Notes under the pieces: generated by a model
What the model was told of the DNA's origin: nothing
Databases searched by the model: none
Seen by the model: only the letters and a program-made list of their open reading frames with translations
Position numbers and translations under genes: made by a program
Assembly (NCBI RefSeq): GCF_027625935.1
Contig: NZ_CP115300.1
Location: 9,238,001 to 9,302,000 of the forward strand
Length of the DNA stretch: 64,000 bases
From: Streptomyces camelliae
GTDB lineage: Bacteria; Actinomycetota; Actinomycetes; Streptomycetales; Streptomycetaceae
Reading direction: 5' to 3'
Part shown: positions 9,013-17,254 of the stretch, in pieces
Position numbering within the stretch: position 1 is the first letter of the stretch
Layout of the letters: every line of letters begins with the position of its first letter

Positions 9013-9570
9013 TCAAATCGTCGGCCGTTCGCCTTCCCTCTGCGGGGTTTCGATCGGGAAGTGGATCGGACTGAGCAGGTATTGCGCCCGCTCAGGGCCG
9101 GGCGAGTTCGCCAGCCTTGGCACGATGGCCGCGCGTAGCTCGGTGATCAGCTCCGTCAGTTCCGCCGGGCTGAGCCAGAGGGCGTGCTGCCGGTAGCCCA
9201 CCTGGTCGGCCACGGGGTCCGCCTCCTCACGGTCGAGATAGGCGTCGAATTCGGCGAGCAGGGCGGTCATGGCGGTGGCGAATGCCTGCCGATGGTCATC
9301 GGGGGTGAGCGTGCGGACCGCCTCGGCTCCGATGACGGCCCGGTCCTGGCGTAGTCGGTAGTGCCGCTCCACTGCCCCACGCACCCTGTGCTCCTCGGCC
9401 ACTTCCAGGATCCCGCCGCTCACCAGCAGATCGATGTGCCGGTAGACGGTGGCCTTGGAGGCTTCCGGGATGCGCGCGCACAGCTGAGCAGTGGTCAGCA
9501 GTCTTCCACCACCCATCGCGTGCACGATCCGCAGCCGGATGGGGTGGGCGAGGAGTTTCAGGGAGTCCAT
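9013..9570 (-). CDS. ArsR-like winged-helix transcriptional regulator
   Basis: About 185 residues. ATG 9570 (start of MDSLKLLAHPIRLRI) follows GAGAAGG at proper spacing, preferred over an upstream TTG. The first 80 residues form a winged helix of the ArsR/HTH_20 type: LLAHPIRLRIVHAMGGG, ATVYRHIDLLVSGGILEV, then HYRL. The C-terminal part is helical (FATAMTALLAEFDAYLDREE) and ends in a variable tail. It is transcribed divergently from the alpha/beta hydrolase, only 36 bp away, so it most likely controls itself and that gene. Confidence 0.8.
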   Translation of the reverse strand: MDSLKLLAHPIRLRIVHAMGGGRLLTTAQLCARIPEASKATVYRHIDLLVSGGILEVAEEHRVRGAVERHYRLRQDRAVIGAEAVRTLTPDDHRQAFATAMTALLAEFDAYLDREEADPVADQVGYRQHALWLSPAELTELITELRAAIVPRLANSPGPERAQYLLSPIHFPIETPQREGERPTI

Positions 9571-9606
9571 ACTCAAACCTTCTCACAACTGCTACCGTTC
9601 TCAATT
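9571..9606. promoter_or_regulatory. Divergent promoter/operator between regulator and hydrolase
   Basis: Only 36 bp separate the two start codons. The stretch contains TTCTCA twice, 20 bp apart, a possible pair of half-sites for the winged-helix regulator. Promoters must overlap or the transcripts be leaderless. The assignment rests on arrangement, not on a known consensus. Confidence 0.4.
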
Positions 9607-10869
9607 ATGCGAATGGATGAGGCTGGGGTACTGGATGTGGCACGCGGCTTCGCCGCACTGTTGCGGGAAGAGCGTTTTGACCGGATCACGGAACTCTTCG
9701 CGCCCCCGCTGCGGGCCGCGGTCTCCATCGAGACGTTGCGAGTGGCCTGGGCGACCGAAGCTGCCGGCCACGGCGGCATCCGGGAGATCCAGGAACCGGA
9801 GATCGAAGCCGGCGAGGCCGATCCGGTCCGGGCACGCATCGCGATCACCTGCGTCAACGGGCGTTTCACCGTGGTCACGTCCGTCGGCGGCGACGGCCTG
9901 CTGCACGGGCTGCGCCTGGATCCCCACGGTGGCACCATCTGGCAGCCACCGCTCTACGCGCAACAGGACCGGTTCACCGAGCGGGAAGTCCTGCTCGGGA
10001 CCGGGCCACTCGCCGTGCCCGGCACACTCACCCTGCCCAAGGGGCGCGGACCGTGGCCCGCCGTGGTCCTGCTCGCCGGCGGAGGGCCGTTCGACCGGGA
10101 CGAGACCAGCGGCCCGAACAAGCCGCTCAAGGACCTCGCCTGGGGACTCGCCTCCCGCCAAGTGGCCGTGCTGCGCTTCGACAAGCCGACCTTCGCCCAC
10201 CCGGACCGCTTGCCCTGCGACTTCACGATGGCCGACGAGTACCTGCCGCCCGCACTCGCCGCCGTCCAACTGCTCCTGCAGCAACCCGAGGTGGCCCCGG
10301 ACCGGATCCATCTGCTCGGCCACAGCATGGGTGGCAAGGCGGCGCCTCGGATCGCCGCCGCCGACCCGACGATCGCAGGCCTGGTGCTTCTCGCCGCGGA
10401 CGCGGAGCCGATGCACCAGGCGGCCGTCCGGACGGCCCGCTATCTCGCGACGCTCGCCCCCGGCCCGAGCGCCGACCAGGCGGTGGCCGCACTCACCCGG
10501 CAAGCCGAGTTGGTGGCAGGCCCCCACCTCGCACCCGACACGCCCCCGGAACTTCTGCCTCTGGGGTTCTCCGCCGCCTACTGGCTCGACCTGCGTGCCT
10601 ACGACCCGGTGGCCACGGCTGCCAAACTGGCCTGCCAGATGCTGATCCTGCAAGGCGGGCGGGACTACCAAGTGACCGTCGCTGACGATCTGGCACTCTG
10701 GCAACGCGCCCTGGCACACCGAACCGGGGTGACGATCCGGATCCACCAGAACGCCAACCACCTCTTCTTCCCCGGCAGTGGCCATCCCGCCCCAGCCGAA
10801 TACGCCCGACCGGGACATGTCGCCTCGACCGTGGTCGACGAGATCGCGACGTGGCTGGCACCGCAGTAG
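9607..10869 (+). CDS. Alpha/beta hydrolase with N-terminal DUF3887-like domain
   Basis: 420 residues from ATG 9607. Residues 1-100 resemble the DUF3887 domain (GVLDVARGFAALLREERFDRI, a cone-like fold that often precedes lipases). The rest is an alpha/beta hydrolase: VVLLAGGGPFDRDET oxyanion region, nucleophile Ser in GHSMGGKAAP near residue 239, acid residue in LQGGRDYQV near 355, and His in NANHLFF near 385. All three catalytic positions are present, so it should be an active cytoplasmic esterase or peptidase-like enzyme; substrate unknown. Probably regulated by the divergent winged-helix gene. Confidence 0.85.
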   Translation: MRMDEAGVLDVARGFAALLREERFDRITELFAPPLRAAVSIETLRVAWATEAAGHGGIREIQEPEIEAGEADPVRARIAITCVNGRFTVVTSVGGDGLLHGLRLDPHGGTIWQPPLYAQQDRFTEREVLLGTGPLAVPGTLTLPKGRGPWPAVVLLAGGGPFDRDETSGPNKPLKDLAWGLASRQVAVLRFDKPTFAHPDRLPCDFTMADEYLPPALAAVQLLLQQPEVAPDRIHLLGHSMGGKAAPRIAAADPTIAGLVLLAADAEPMHQAAVRTARYLATLAPGPSADQAVAALTRQAELVAGPHLAPDTPPELLPLGFSAAYWLDLRAYDPVATAAKLACQMLILQGGRDYQVTVADDLALWQRALAHRTGVTIRIHQNANHLFFPGSGHPAPAEYARPGHVASTVVDEIATWLAPQ

Positions 10870-11015
10870 GGAGGGCAAGGCCCCGCCACCAGGCCAATGC
10901 CGTCGAGCCCACAGCATCACCGTCGGTTACACCGCAACTGGCCGTCCGTGGGGAATTCCTGGTGGCTGCTGTCACCCGATCCCGGGCCTTTCCGGGGTTC
11001 CGGGGGACCCAAGGC

Positions 11016-11044
11016 GTCGTCCCCGCACCCGCGGGGGTTGCTCG
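11016..11044 (+). repeat. Solitary type I-E-like CRISPR repeat
   Basis: A 29-nt block with the arrangement of actinobacterial type I-E repeats: GTCGTCCCCG, CACC, then CGCGGGGGTTG and CTCG. The inner CCCCG/CGGGG arms pair around a short loop. There is only one copy and no cas gene in the window. It may be the last relic of an eroded array or an ectopic copy. It differs entirely from the 37-nt repeats at 50.6 kb. Confidence 0.45.
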
Positions 11045-11049
11045 GAGGA

Positions 11050-11455
11050 TCAGGACCTCTCCTGCCCGGAGTCATCGTGGCGCCCGAGTACGGACACGCC
11101 GGAGAACGGCTGTGGCCGGTCCTGGAGGACCTCGTTGAGCTGGCGGTGGTGCCCGGTGTCCCACACCTCGTCACGCAGTTCACCGACTGAGGGCGTACGG
11201 ACGGCGTACAGGGTGCGGCCGCCGGAGTCCAGGGCAAGGCCGATAACGGCTACGGCGGAGTCGCGGGTCGCCAGGTCCCAGGGTGGTACGGACGCGGTGG
11301 TGGGCCATGTCCCAGAGCGTGATCCGCTGGGGGGCCTCGTAGCCGGCGGCGGAGATGCCGTAGGCGAGTGTGCCGCCGTCGGGGCCGAACGCCATCAGGG
11401 GCGTGCCCTGGCAGTACGTCGACATGCAGAACAATTGGAGCGCGTACAGCCAGCA
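11050..11455 (-). pseudogene. WD40-repeat protein fragment, frameshifted
   Basis: Leftward from about 11450 the DNA encodes LMAFGPDGGTLAYGIS and QRITLWDMAHHRVRTTL, a beta-propeller blade. After a one-base shift near 11270 it encodes DSAVAVIGLALDSGGRTLYAV and EVWDTGHHRQLNEVLQD, the next blade. Both ends are missing. Such WD40 blades usually form the C-terminal sensor of large NB-ARC or serine/threonine-kinase proteins in streptomycetes; the rest of that gene is not in the window. Confidence 0.65.
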
Positions 11456-11468
11456 TTTCAATGATTAG

Positions 11469-11630
11469 CTGAGCCGGAAGCAGAGCGAGGCCCCCTCGCA
11501 GGCCCTCTGGGTCTGGTGGTACATCAAGAAGAAGGGCCAGTGGATCAAGATCCACCTGAACGACCCGAAGACGTACGCCGCATACTGCCTGATGATCGCC
11601 CTGGGGAAGTACGTGCCCAAGAAGGGCTGA
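11469..11630 (+). pseudogene. Unidentified C-terminal fragment (WWYIKKKG)
   Basis: An open stretch of 53 codons with no ATG or GTG start, directly after an in-frame TAG. It ends in YVPKKG and a stop at 11630. The product is strongly basic and aromatic (LWVWWYIKKKGQWIKIHLND). It has the look of a genuine protein tail, and a good terminator hairpin follows 25 bp later. The missing front was probably removed at the junction near 11465. Family unknown. Confidence 0.35.
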
Positions 11631-11654
11631 GACGGACCCGATGACCTGATGCCG

Positions 11655-11681
11655 ACGCCCGCCGGACGACCCGGCGGGCGT
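11655..11681. terminator. GC-rich terminator hairpin
   Basis: Perfect 10-bp arms CGCCCGCCGG (11656-11665) and CCGGCGGGCG (11671-11680), extended by an A-T pair, around a 5-nt loop. It lies 25 bp after the stop of the WWYIKKKG fragment and 55 bp before the end of the converging transposase gene. Without a long T-run it fits the actinobacterial type of terminator and can act on both strands. Confidence 0.6.
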
Positions 11682-11735
11682 TGATCAGTTAAGTCCCGAC
11701 CTGAACGAGAAGACTAGATGATCTATTCCAAGGGG

Positions 11736-12650
11736 TCAGTGATCGTAGGCGATCAGTGAGCGCAGGACGAGCTGGCCGGTGTGATCGTTGTGCCAGATCG
11801 CGGCGGTCAGCGCGAGGATGCGCTGCATGACGCGGGCGATCACGCCGCTTGGTGTGCGGCCTCGGTGCTGTTCGAGGTTGAGCTGGCCCTTGAAGGTCTC
11901 GTTGACCGACTCGATGACCTGCCGCAACGGCTTGAACAGCGGGGCGCCGGGCCGGTCCGGCTCGCCCTTGCGGGCTGGCCGCAGCAGCTGGATGTCCTGC
12001 TCCGCCAGCTGGTGCTCGAAGTCGCGGCCGAAGTAGTTCTTGTCGCCGATCAGCGTCTGTCCGGGCCGGGAAGCGACGAGGTGCGGTTCGGCGGCGAGCA
12101 GGTCCAGCAGGGTCTCGCGTTCGTCGGCCTTGGCCCCGGTCAGGGCGAAGGCGATCGGCAGGCCCTGCAGGGTGCACGCCAGGTGCAGGCGCAGGCCCCA
12201 GAAGAAGCGGCTGTGGCTGGCGCAGTACCCGTACTCGGCCCATCCGGCCAGGTCGGAGCGTTTGACGGTCTCGCGGGAGCGTCCGCACTCCACCGGCGTG
12301 GAATCCACGATCCACACGTCGTCGCTCCATACCGAGGTGTCGGTGGCCAACAGCCGGGTCACCCGCCGCAGCAGTTCGGCCGCCTTGCGCAGGCGCTTGT
12401 TGTAGCCGGACTGCTTGGGCAGGTAGGGGAACAGGTACCGCAGGTGGGCATGAGCGTGCCGCAGCCACCGCGCTTCGGAGGTGAAGCCGAGCATGGCCTG
12501 CATCATCGCCAGGGTCACCAACTCGGCATCGCTGAGCTGCGGCGCAATGCCCACGGCTGGCCGCCATGGCCCGAACTGCGGCGAACCCTTCAACAGATCA
12601 TCGGTCTTCACGTAGAGCACGGTCGCGAGGGAGTCCAAGTCTGTCTTCAC
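11736..12650 (-). CDS. IS982-family transposase
   Basis: 304 residues from GTG 12650 (start MKTDLDSLATVLYVKTDDLL, the standard IS982 opening). It has the DDE signature of the family: IVDSTPVECGRSRETVKRSD with the first Asp, IAFALTGAKADERETLLDLL, LIGDKNYFGRDFE with the second Asp, and VIESVNETFKGQLNLEQH with the Glu. Length is normal and no frame break is seen, so it is probably active. The gene is read towards the left end of the unit. Confidence 0.93.
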   Translation of the reverse strand: MKTDLDSLATVLYVKTDDLLKGSPQFGPWRPAVGIAPQLSDAELVTLAMMQAMLGFTSEARWLRHAHAHLRYLFPYLPKQSGYNKRLRKAAELLRRVTRLLATDTSVWSDDVWIVDSTPVECGRSRETVKRSDLAGWAEYGYCASHSRFFWGLRLHLACTLQGLPIAFALTGAKADERETLLDLLAAEPHLVASRPGQTLIGDKNYFGRDFEHQLAEQDIQLLRPARKGEPDRPGAPLFKPLRQVIESVNETFKGQLNLEQHRGRTPSGVIARVMQRILALTAAIWHNDHTGQLVLRSLIAYDH

Positions 12651-12673
12651 GCACCGACATTGGACTCCCTCGC
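12625..12673. repeat. 14-bp inverted repeat over the IS982 transposase start
   Basis: GCGAGGGAGTCCAA at 12625-12638 pairs perfectly with TTGGACTCCCTCGC at 12660-12673. The left arm is inside codons 3-8 of the transposase and the right arm lies just upstream of its start. In the mRNA the start codon would sit in the loop, so a hairpin could limit transposase translation. Alternatively it is a duplicated 5' end. Confidence 0.5.
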
Positions 12674-12720
12674 CTCGACTGCGCAGGGGATCGCGGCAAT
12701 CCCGGCGTGGATACCTTCGA

Positions 12721-13695
12721 CTACGGTGTCAGCACGATCCTCCCGAAGACCTCACCCGCGGCCATCTTCTGGTGCGCCAGCACGGCTTTGTCCAGTGGCA
12801 GCGCCTCGTGCACCACTGTTTCGATCTCGCCGCGACTGGCTGCGGCGAAGTGCTCGCTGCGCACGGCACGCAAGTCGGCTTGGGCGACGGTGGCTGCGCT
12901 GAAAGCGGCGAAGGACATCGACTTCTGGAACGCCGCCATGATCTTCGTGCCGAAGTCCGCGGGCGGCCGGCCTGCGACAGCCCCAACGGCCACAATGCGG
13001 CCGTTGGGGTTGAGCCTGTCGAAGAACGACGGCATGTCCTTGCCGGCCACAATGTCGATGATGACGTCATAGCCCACTGGAGCCTCCTTCTCTCCGTGGC
13101 CGGAGCGATCCAGCACGTGGGTCGCGCCGAGACGGCGCAGCCGCTCGCCGCGCTCGGCCGACGATGTCGTGACCGCCACCGCGGCGGCACCACCGCGAGC
13201 CGCGAGCTGCACTGCCATGATCCCGATGCTGCCGGCCGCGCCGCGTACCAAGACCGTCTCCCCGGGAGCGAAATGGGCGTGGCGAAGCCCGAAGTGGGCC
13301 ACCGCACCGGCACTGCCGAGCGTCACCGCGGCGACCGCGGACAGGCTGCTGGGTAGGGGAAGGATCTGCTCGATCGGCGCGACGGCCTGTTCGACGTAGC
13401 CTCCGCCGGTGCCGGTGAAGCCCCACACCCGCTGGCCGATCCACGACGCGTCGACGCGGTCACCGACCGTGGTCACGGTGCCCGCCACCTCGCCACCCGG
13501 GATGAAACCCTCCTTGAAGCCGTAGGCGGCCAGAGCCCCGCTTCGGATCACGGTGTCGACACCACCGACGCCCACCGCCTCAACGGCAATCAGTACCTGC
13601 CCGGCGGCAGGTGTGGGTACCGGCAGGTCGACAACAGCCAGACCTTCAGGACCCCCGAACGTCTGAATCGCGATTGCCTTCAATGTCGTCTCCAC
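12721..13695 (-). CDS. Zinc-independent quinone oxidoreductase / MDR-family NADP oxidoreductase
   Basis: About 324 residues counted from GTG 13695 (METTLKAIAIQTFGG); an in-frame start 7 codons upstream is also possible. Medium-chain dehydrogenase/reductase fold: GroES-like N-terminal domain with IPGGEVAGTVTTVGDRVD and a Rossmann domain with VLVRGAAGSIGIMAVQLAARGGA (NADPH loop). No catalytic zinc cysteine/histidine set, as expected for quinone oxidoreductases (QOR). Ends GEVFGRIVLTP, the normal terminus. Divergent from a TetR gene across a clear palindrome, so probably induced by an electrophile or quinone sensed by that regulator. Confidence 0.85.
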   Translation of the reverse strand: METTLKAIAIQTFGGPEGLAVVDLPVPTPAAGQVLIAVEAVGVGGVDTVIRSGALAAYGFKEGFIPGGEVAGTVTTVGDRVDASWIGQRVWGFTGTGGGYVEQAVAPIEQILPLPSSLSAVAAVTLGSAGAVAHFGLRHAHFAPGETVLVRGAAGSIGIMAVQLAARGGAAAVAVTTSSAERGERLRRLGATHVLDRSGHGEKEAPVGYDVIIDIVAGKDMPSFFDRLNPNGRIVAVGAVAGRPPADFGTKIMAAFQKSMSFAAFSAATVAQADLRAVRSEHFAAASRGEIETVVHEALPLDKAVLAHQKMAAGEVFGRIVLTP

Positions 13696-13839
13696 GTTCT
13701 CGGACCGCTCAAGCACGATCCTGCTCCATACCCGCCACCGATCGCCGCCTGGCGGGAAGAGGCTTCACGCCGCGGCCCGGGATCGGTCCCCGTCCTGTGC
13801 GCCCCGATGATCTCGGCGAGCTTCTACGTCTTGGACGGT

Positions 13840-13859
13840 AACGGACGCCCCCGTCCGTT
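13840..13859. promoter_or_regulatory. TetR-type operator palindrome
   Basis: AACGGAC, six bases, GTCCGTT: perfect 7-bp arms in the space between the oxidoreductase and the TetR gene. It sits just upstream of the TetR start. A 20-bp palindrome in a divergent TetR/enzyme spacer is the standard place for the autoregulatory operator. Confidence 0.65.
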
Positions 13860-13875
13860 TAGGTAAAGTGAGAGA

Positions 13876-14505
13876 GTGATCGACCATTTGCCTCATAGTC
13901 TGCGTTCCGACGCGATGGACAACCGCGACCGCATCCTCGACGCGGCCCGAGCGCTGCTCTCGGCCGAGGGCCTGGACGTGCCGATGCGGGAGATCGCGCG
14001 GCGTGCCGGGGTGGGACCTGCCACCTTGTACCGTCACTTCCCGACCAAGCAGATGCTGGTCGCCGAAGCCTTCGCGGACCAGCTGCGCGCATGTCGCACC
14101 ATCGTCGACGAGGGGTGCGCAGATCCTGATCCGTGGCGTGGCCTCTGCCTGGTGATCGAGAAGATCTGTGAGCTACACGCACGCGATCGGGGCTTCACCG
14201 AAGCCTTCCTGTCGACCCTCCCGGGGGCGCCGGATGTCGCGGGACGCGAGTACACGGTGAAAGCAGTCGCCGGACTGGCCCAGCGAGCCAAGGACGCAGG
14301 GCACCTGAGGCCCGACTTCGTTCTGGACGACCTCATTCTCGTACTCATGGCCAACAAGGGGATCCACGCCACATCTACCGCCACCCAGGTCATGGCCTCC
14401 CGACGCTTCGCAGGGCTAGCGATCCAGGCGTTCGAAGCCTGCCCTCACCATGCACGGCTACCACCAGCGGCACGACTGGCATCCGCAGCACCGGCCAGCG
14501 CCTGA
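13876..14505 (+). CDS. TetR-family transcriptional repressor
   Basis: 209 residues from GTG 13876, or about 196 from ATG 13915 (MDNRDRILDAARALL), which is the more typical opening. The DNA-binding domain is standard: ILDAARALLSAEGLDVPMREIARRAGV then GPATLYRHFPTKQMLVAEAF. The C-terminal ligand domain is of the SBI type seen next to short-chain reductases (FTEAFLSTLPGAPDVAG). Divergent from the quinone oxidoreductase, with a 20-bp palindrome between them, so it very likely represses both. The C-terminal tail is proline/alanine-rich and may be altered by the nearby inverted-repeat junction. Confidence 0.88.
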   Translation: MIDHLPHSLRSDAMDNRDRILDAARALLSAEGLDVPMREIARRAGVGPATLYRHFPTKQMLVAEAFADQLRACRTIVDEGCADPDPWRGLCLVIEKICELHARDRGFTEAFLSTLPGAPDVAGREYTVKAVAGLAQRAKDAGHLRPDFVLDDLILVLMANKGIHATSTATQVMASRRFAGLAIQAFEACPHHARLPPAARLASAAPASA

Positions 14506-14546
14506 CCGTGGGCGAGCGGTATCCACGCTCGACGCGCGAACCACTG

Positions 14547-14577
14547 AACCCCTTGGAATAGATCGTCTAGGGAAGCA
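14547..14577. repeat. Inverted copy of the IS982-unit left end
   Basis: Matches 11712-11740 in reverse orientation (CCTTGGAATAGATCGTCTAG against CTAGATGATCTATTCCAAGG). It overlaps the last codons and stop of the LuxR-type gene, so the insertion point was the 3' end of that gene. Confidence 0.6.
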
Positions 14578-15427
14578 GGCCCTGGCGGCGCGCGGTGACC
14601 ACCGCCTCGAAGCGGGTGCTTGCTCCCAGTTTGCGCATCGCGCTGCGCAGATACGCCTTGACGGTTTCGGGCAGCAGCGACAGCCTGCGCCCGGTTTCGG
14701 CGTTGTTGCAGCCCAGCGCCACCTGCGCCAGGACGTCGAGTTCCCGGGGCGTAAGCCGCGGGCCCGGCCTGGAGGGCGCGGTGGACTGTCCCGCCAGCCG
14801 CCCGGCCATATCCAGCAGCCGTCCGCGCAGGTCCTCGTCAGGCACCTGCTGTGCTACGCGCCGCAACTCGGCGTGCACCTGGCGTAGTTCTTCCAGTGGC
14901 ACGCCCTGTTGCCTCTCGCCGGCGCTGCCCCGCGTGGCGTCCAGCAGGCGCAGGCGGTGGTCCACCTCGTCACGGATGGCAAGCTCGGCGGCCAGTCGCC
15001 GGGAGGCGTCGGCGACCGCGTCGGCCGCCCGGTCCCCGAGCGGGTCTGGGCCACGACTGGCCCCGTAGAGCACCGCCCGCACTGCACCGGACACCACGAC
15101 CGGCACGGCGACGACGGAGCGGATCCCCTCTGTCAGCACGGGACGGTCGTAGTCGTGCGTGATCGAGCGGGCCGACCTGTAGTCGCTCACCTTGGCCGGC
15201 CGCCCCGTGATGAGGACCCGGCCACCCAGCCCGGTCTCAGCGCGCACCCTGAGGCCGCGCAGACCGGCCGTCCGCACACCGATGAACTGCGACAGGCTCA
15301 GCAGCCTGTTCTCCACCTGTCCGCCGAACAAGACGGGGATGTCGGAGCGGTCGTAGAGCTGGCGGAGCGCCTGCCGGAGCGCGTCGCGGTCATCGGGCCG
15401 CAGAAGGGCGTCGGGGCTGGAGTGCAT
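14567..15427 (-). CDS. LuxR-type regulator with N-terminal GAF-like domain
   Basis: About 286 residues from ATG 15427 (MHSSPDALL), which follows AAAGGGG; longer in-frame starts exist but lack ribosome sites. The first 150 residues form a GAF-like sensor (LSQFIGVRTAGLRGLRV, GLGGRVLITGRPAKVSDY, VAVPVVVSGAVRAVLYGA). The last 65 are a LuxR/FixJ helix-turn-helix (LTPRELDVLAQVALGCNNAE, LLPETVKAYLRSAMRKLGA). This architecture is common next to acyl-CoA catabolic operons in actinobacteria. Here the gene is divergent, about 100 bp away, from the acyl-CoA ligase operon, so it likely controls that operon. Confidence 0.85.
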   Translation of the reverse strand: MHSSPDALLRPDDRDALRQALRQLYDRSDIPVLFGGQVENRLLSLSQFIGVRTAGLRGLRVRAETGLGGRVLITGRPAKVSDYRSARSITHDYDRPVLTEGIRSVVAVPVVVSGAVRAVLYGASRGPDPLGDRAADAVADASRRLAAELAIRDEVDHRLRLLDATRGSAGERQQGVPLEELRQVHAELRRVAQQVPDEDLRGRLLDMAGRLAGQSTAPSRPGPRLTPRELDVLAQVALGCNNAETGRRLSLLPETVKAYLRSAMRKLGASTRFEAVVTARRQGLLP

Positions 15428-15532
15428 CACCCGTACCCCTTTCCGGGGGTAGTACGCCGTCGTCGTGATGCGGAGCATAAACCGCCGTAACACCCCTGCC
15501 ATAGAGCGGCAGCGGAATCGACAGGAGATGAC

Positions 15533-17254
15533 GTGGCCATGAACGAAGGATCGTCCTCGGTGGTGACCGCGACCGCCGACGGACCGCCGACAGACCGGGT
15601 GCGGGAGTTGCTCGACCTCTTCGGCGTGCCGGACGCCTGCGCCGCCGGACTGCTATGCGACCGGCATCCCGCGGACTCGGTGGCCTTCACTGTGGTCGAG
15701 AAGGACCTGACGGCCACCGACCTCACCTACGGAGAGCTGCGCCGCGACTCGGCCCGGTTCGCCGCCGCACTCGCCGACCTGGAGGTCGGGCCCGGCGACG
15801 CGGTCGCCACCCTGATGGGCAAGTCCGCCGATCTGGTCGTGGCCCTGCTGGGCATCTGGCGCCGCGGAGCGGTGCACGTGCCGCTGTTCACCGCCTTCGC
15901 GCCGTCCGCGGTGGCCCTGCGGCTCGGCGCGAGCGGAGCGAAGGCCGTCGTGGTCGAAGCGGACCAGCGGGGCAAGCTCGCCCCCAGTGAGGACATACCC
16001 GCCGACCGGCCCTGGCGGACCGTGGTCGCCGGAGGCGCCCCCGAGGGCGCGGAGCTGTCCTTCGGTGAACTGCTCTCCCGGTACTCCGGTGACGAGCCGC
16101 AGGGCCGCCCGGTCGCGACGGGCGCGGAGGCCCCGCTGATCCTGCTGTTCACCTCGGGCACCACCGGCGCCCCCAAGGGCGTCCCGATTCCCGTCAAGGC
16201 GCTGGCCTCGTTCCAGGCCTACCTGGAGTTCGGCCTCGACGTCCGCGATGACGACGTGTTCTGGAACGCCGCCGACCCCGGATGGGCGTACGGCCTCTAC
16301 TACGCGATCCTCGGCCCGCTGGCCGCCGGACGCCGCAGCCTGCTGCTGCACGCCGGCTTCAGCCCCGCGCTGACCTGGCAAGTCATGAGGGACTTCGGCG
16401 TCACCAACTTCGCGGCCGCGCCGACGGTCTACCGCAGCCTGCGGGCCGCGACCGACCCGGTCCCCGACGGGCTACGGCTGCGGCGGGCCTCCTCCGCCGG
16501 GGAGCCGCTCACCCCGGAGGTAGTCGGCTGGTCGGAGCAGGCCCTGGGCGTGGCCGTGCGCGACCACTACGGGCAGACCGAGCACGGCATGGTCGTCGCC
16601 GCCGCCTGGGCCGACGGAGTCCGTACGCCGGTGCCGCCCGGCTCGATGGGCCGGCCGCTGCCCGGCTGGTCCGCCGAGGTGCTGTACGAAGAGCGGGACG
16701 AACCCGCCCCACCCGGCACCCTCGGCCGGGTGGCCCTCAGCGTGACGGACAGTCCGCTGCTGTGGTTCTCCGGCTACGCGGACGCGCCGGAGAAGACGGC
16801 CGAGCGTTTCACCGCCGACGGCCGCTGGTACCTCACTGGCGACGCCGGCCTCAGGGACGACAGCGGCTGCTTCTTCTTCTCCTCCCGCGACGACGACGTG
16901 ATCATCATGGCCGGGTACCGCATCGGCCCCTTCGACGTCGAGAGCGTGCTCGTACAGCACGAGTCCGTGCTGGAGGCGGCCGTCATCGGTGTCCCCGACG
17001 CCCTGCGCGGCGAGGTGCTGGAGGCATACGTCGTGCTGCGCCCCGGGACACCCCCCGACGAGGACCTCGTGACGGAGCTCCAGGAGCTCGTCAAGCGGAG
17101 GTTCGCCGCCCACGCCTACCCGCGCGCGGTGCACTTCACCGACCAGCTGCCCAAGACACCCAGCGGGAAGATCCAGCGCTTCCTGCTGCGCCGGCAGCGC
17201 GCGCAGGCAACCGACCGGCCGCAGACCGGCCCGACCCGAGAGACGAACTCATGA
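15533..17254 (+). CDS. AMP-forming acyl-CoA synthetase
   Basis: About 573 residues, cytoplasmic, makes acyl-CoA from a carboxylic acid, ATP and CoA. The adenylation motifs are all present: LLFTSGTTGAPKGV (P-loop, near residue 203), DHYGQTEHGM (A5, substrate/acyl-AMP), WYLTGDAG, DDDVIIMAGYRIGPFDVESV hinge, and PKTPSGKIQRF with the catalytic Lys near the C-terminus. GTG 15533 has AGGAG five bases upstream; ATG 15539 is an alternative. The YGQTE form and overall layout resemble acetyl-CoA/medium-chain acyl synthetases. First gene of a three-gene coupled operon, overlapping the next by ATGA. Confidence 0.92.
   Translation: MAMNEGSSSVVTATADGPPTDRVRELLDLFGVPDACAAGLLCDRHPADSVAFTVVEKDLTATDLTYGELRRDSARFAAALADLEVGPGDAVATLMGKSADLVVALLGIWRRGAVHVPLFTAFAPSAVALRLGASGAKAVVVEADQRGKLAPSEDIPADRPWRTVVAGGAPEGAELSFGELLSRYSGDEPQGRPVATGAEAPLILLFTSGTTGAPKGVPIPVKALASFQAYLEFGLDVRDDDVFWNAADPGWAYGLYYAILGPLAAGRRSLLLHAGFSPALTWQVMRDFGVTNFAAAPTVYRSLRAATDPVPDGLRLRRASSAGEPLTPEVVGWSEQALGVAVRDHYGQTEHGMVVAAAWADGVRTPVPPGSMGRPLPGWSAEVLYEERDEPAPPGTLGRVALSVTDSPLLWFSGYADAPEKTAERFTADGRWYLTGDAGLRDDSGCFFFSSRDDDVIIMAGYRIGPFDVESVLVQHESVLEAAVIGVPDALRGEVLEAYVVLRPGTPPDEDLVTELQELVKRRFAAHAYPRAVHFTDQLPKTPSGKIQRFLLRRQRAQATDRPQTGPTRETNS

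Larger units (their letters stand above)
11712..14577. mobile_element. Candidate IS982-type unit carrying oxidoreductase and TetR passengers
   Basis: A block of about 31 bp at 11712-11740 (core GATCTATTCCAAGGGG) recurs inverted at 14547-14577 (core CCCCTTGGAATAGATC) with only a few mismatches. The left copy abuts the 3' end of an IS982-type transposase. No matching end is found directly right of the transposase start, so the next matching end encloses the oxidoreductase and TetR genes. Either these are passengers of a 2.9-kb element or the right end is a leftover of a second copy. No target duplication was recognised. Confidence 0.4.

Noticed and set aside
10270..10870. Long minus-strand frames opposite the hydrolase gene
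   Set aside because: Arginine-rich shadows of the hydrolase codons with no recognisable motif.
16282..17250. The acyl-CoA dehydrogenase frame staying open far upstream of 17251
   Set aside because: This is the antiphase of the ligase gene; the ATGA overlap at 17251 and the family's N-terminus fix the real start.
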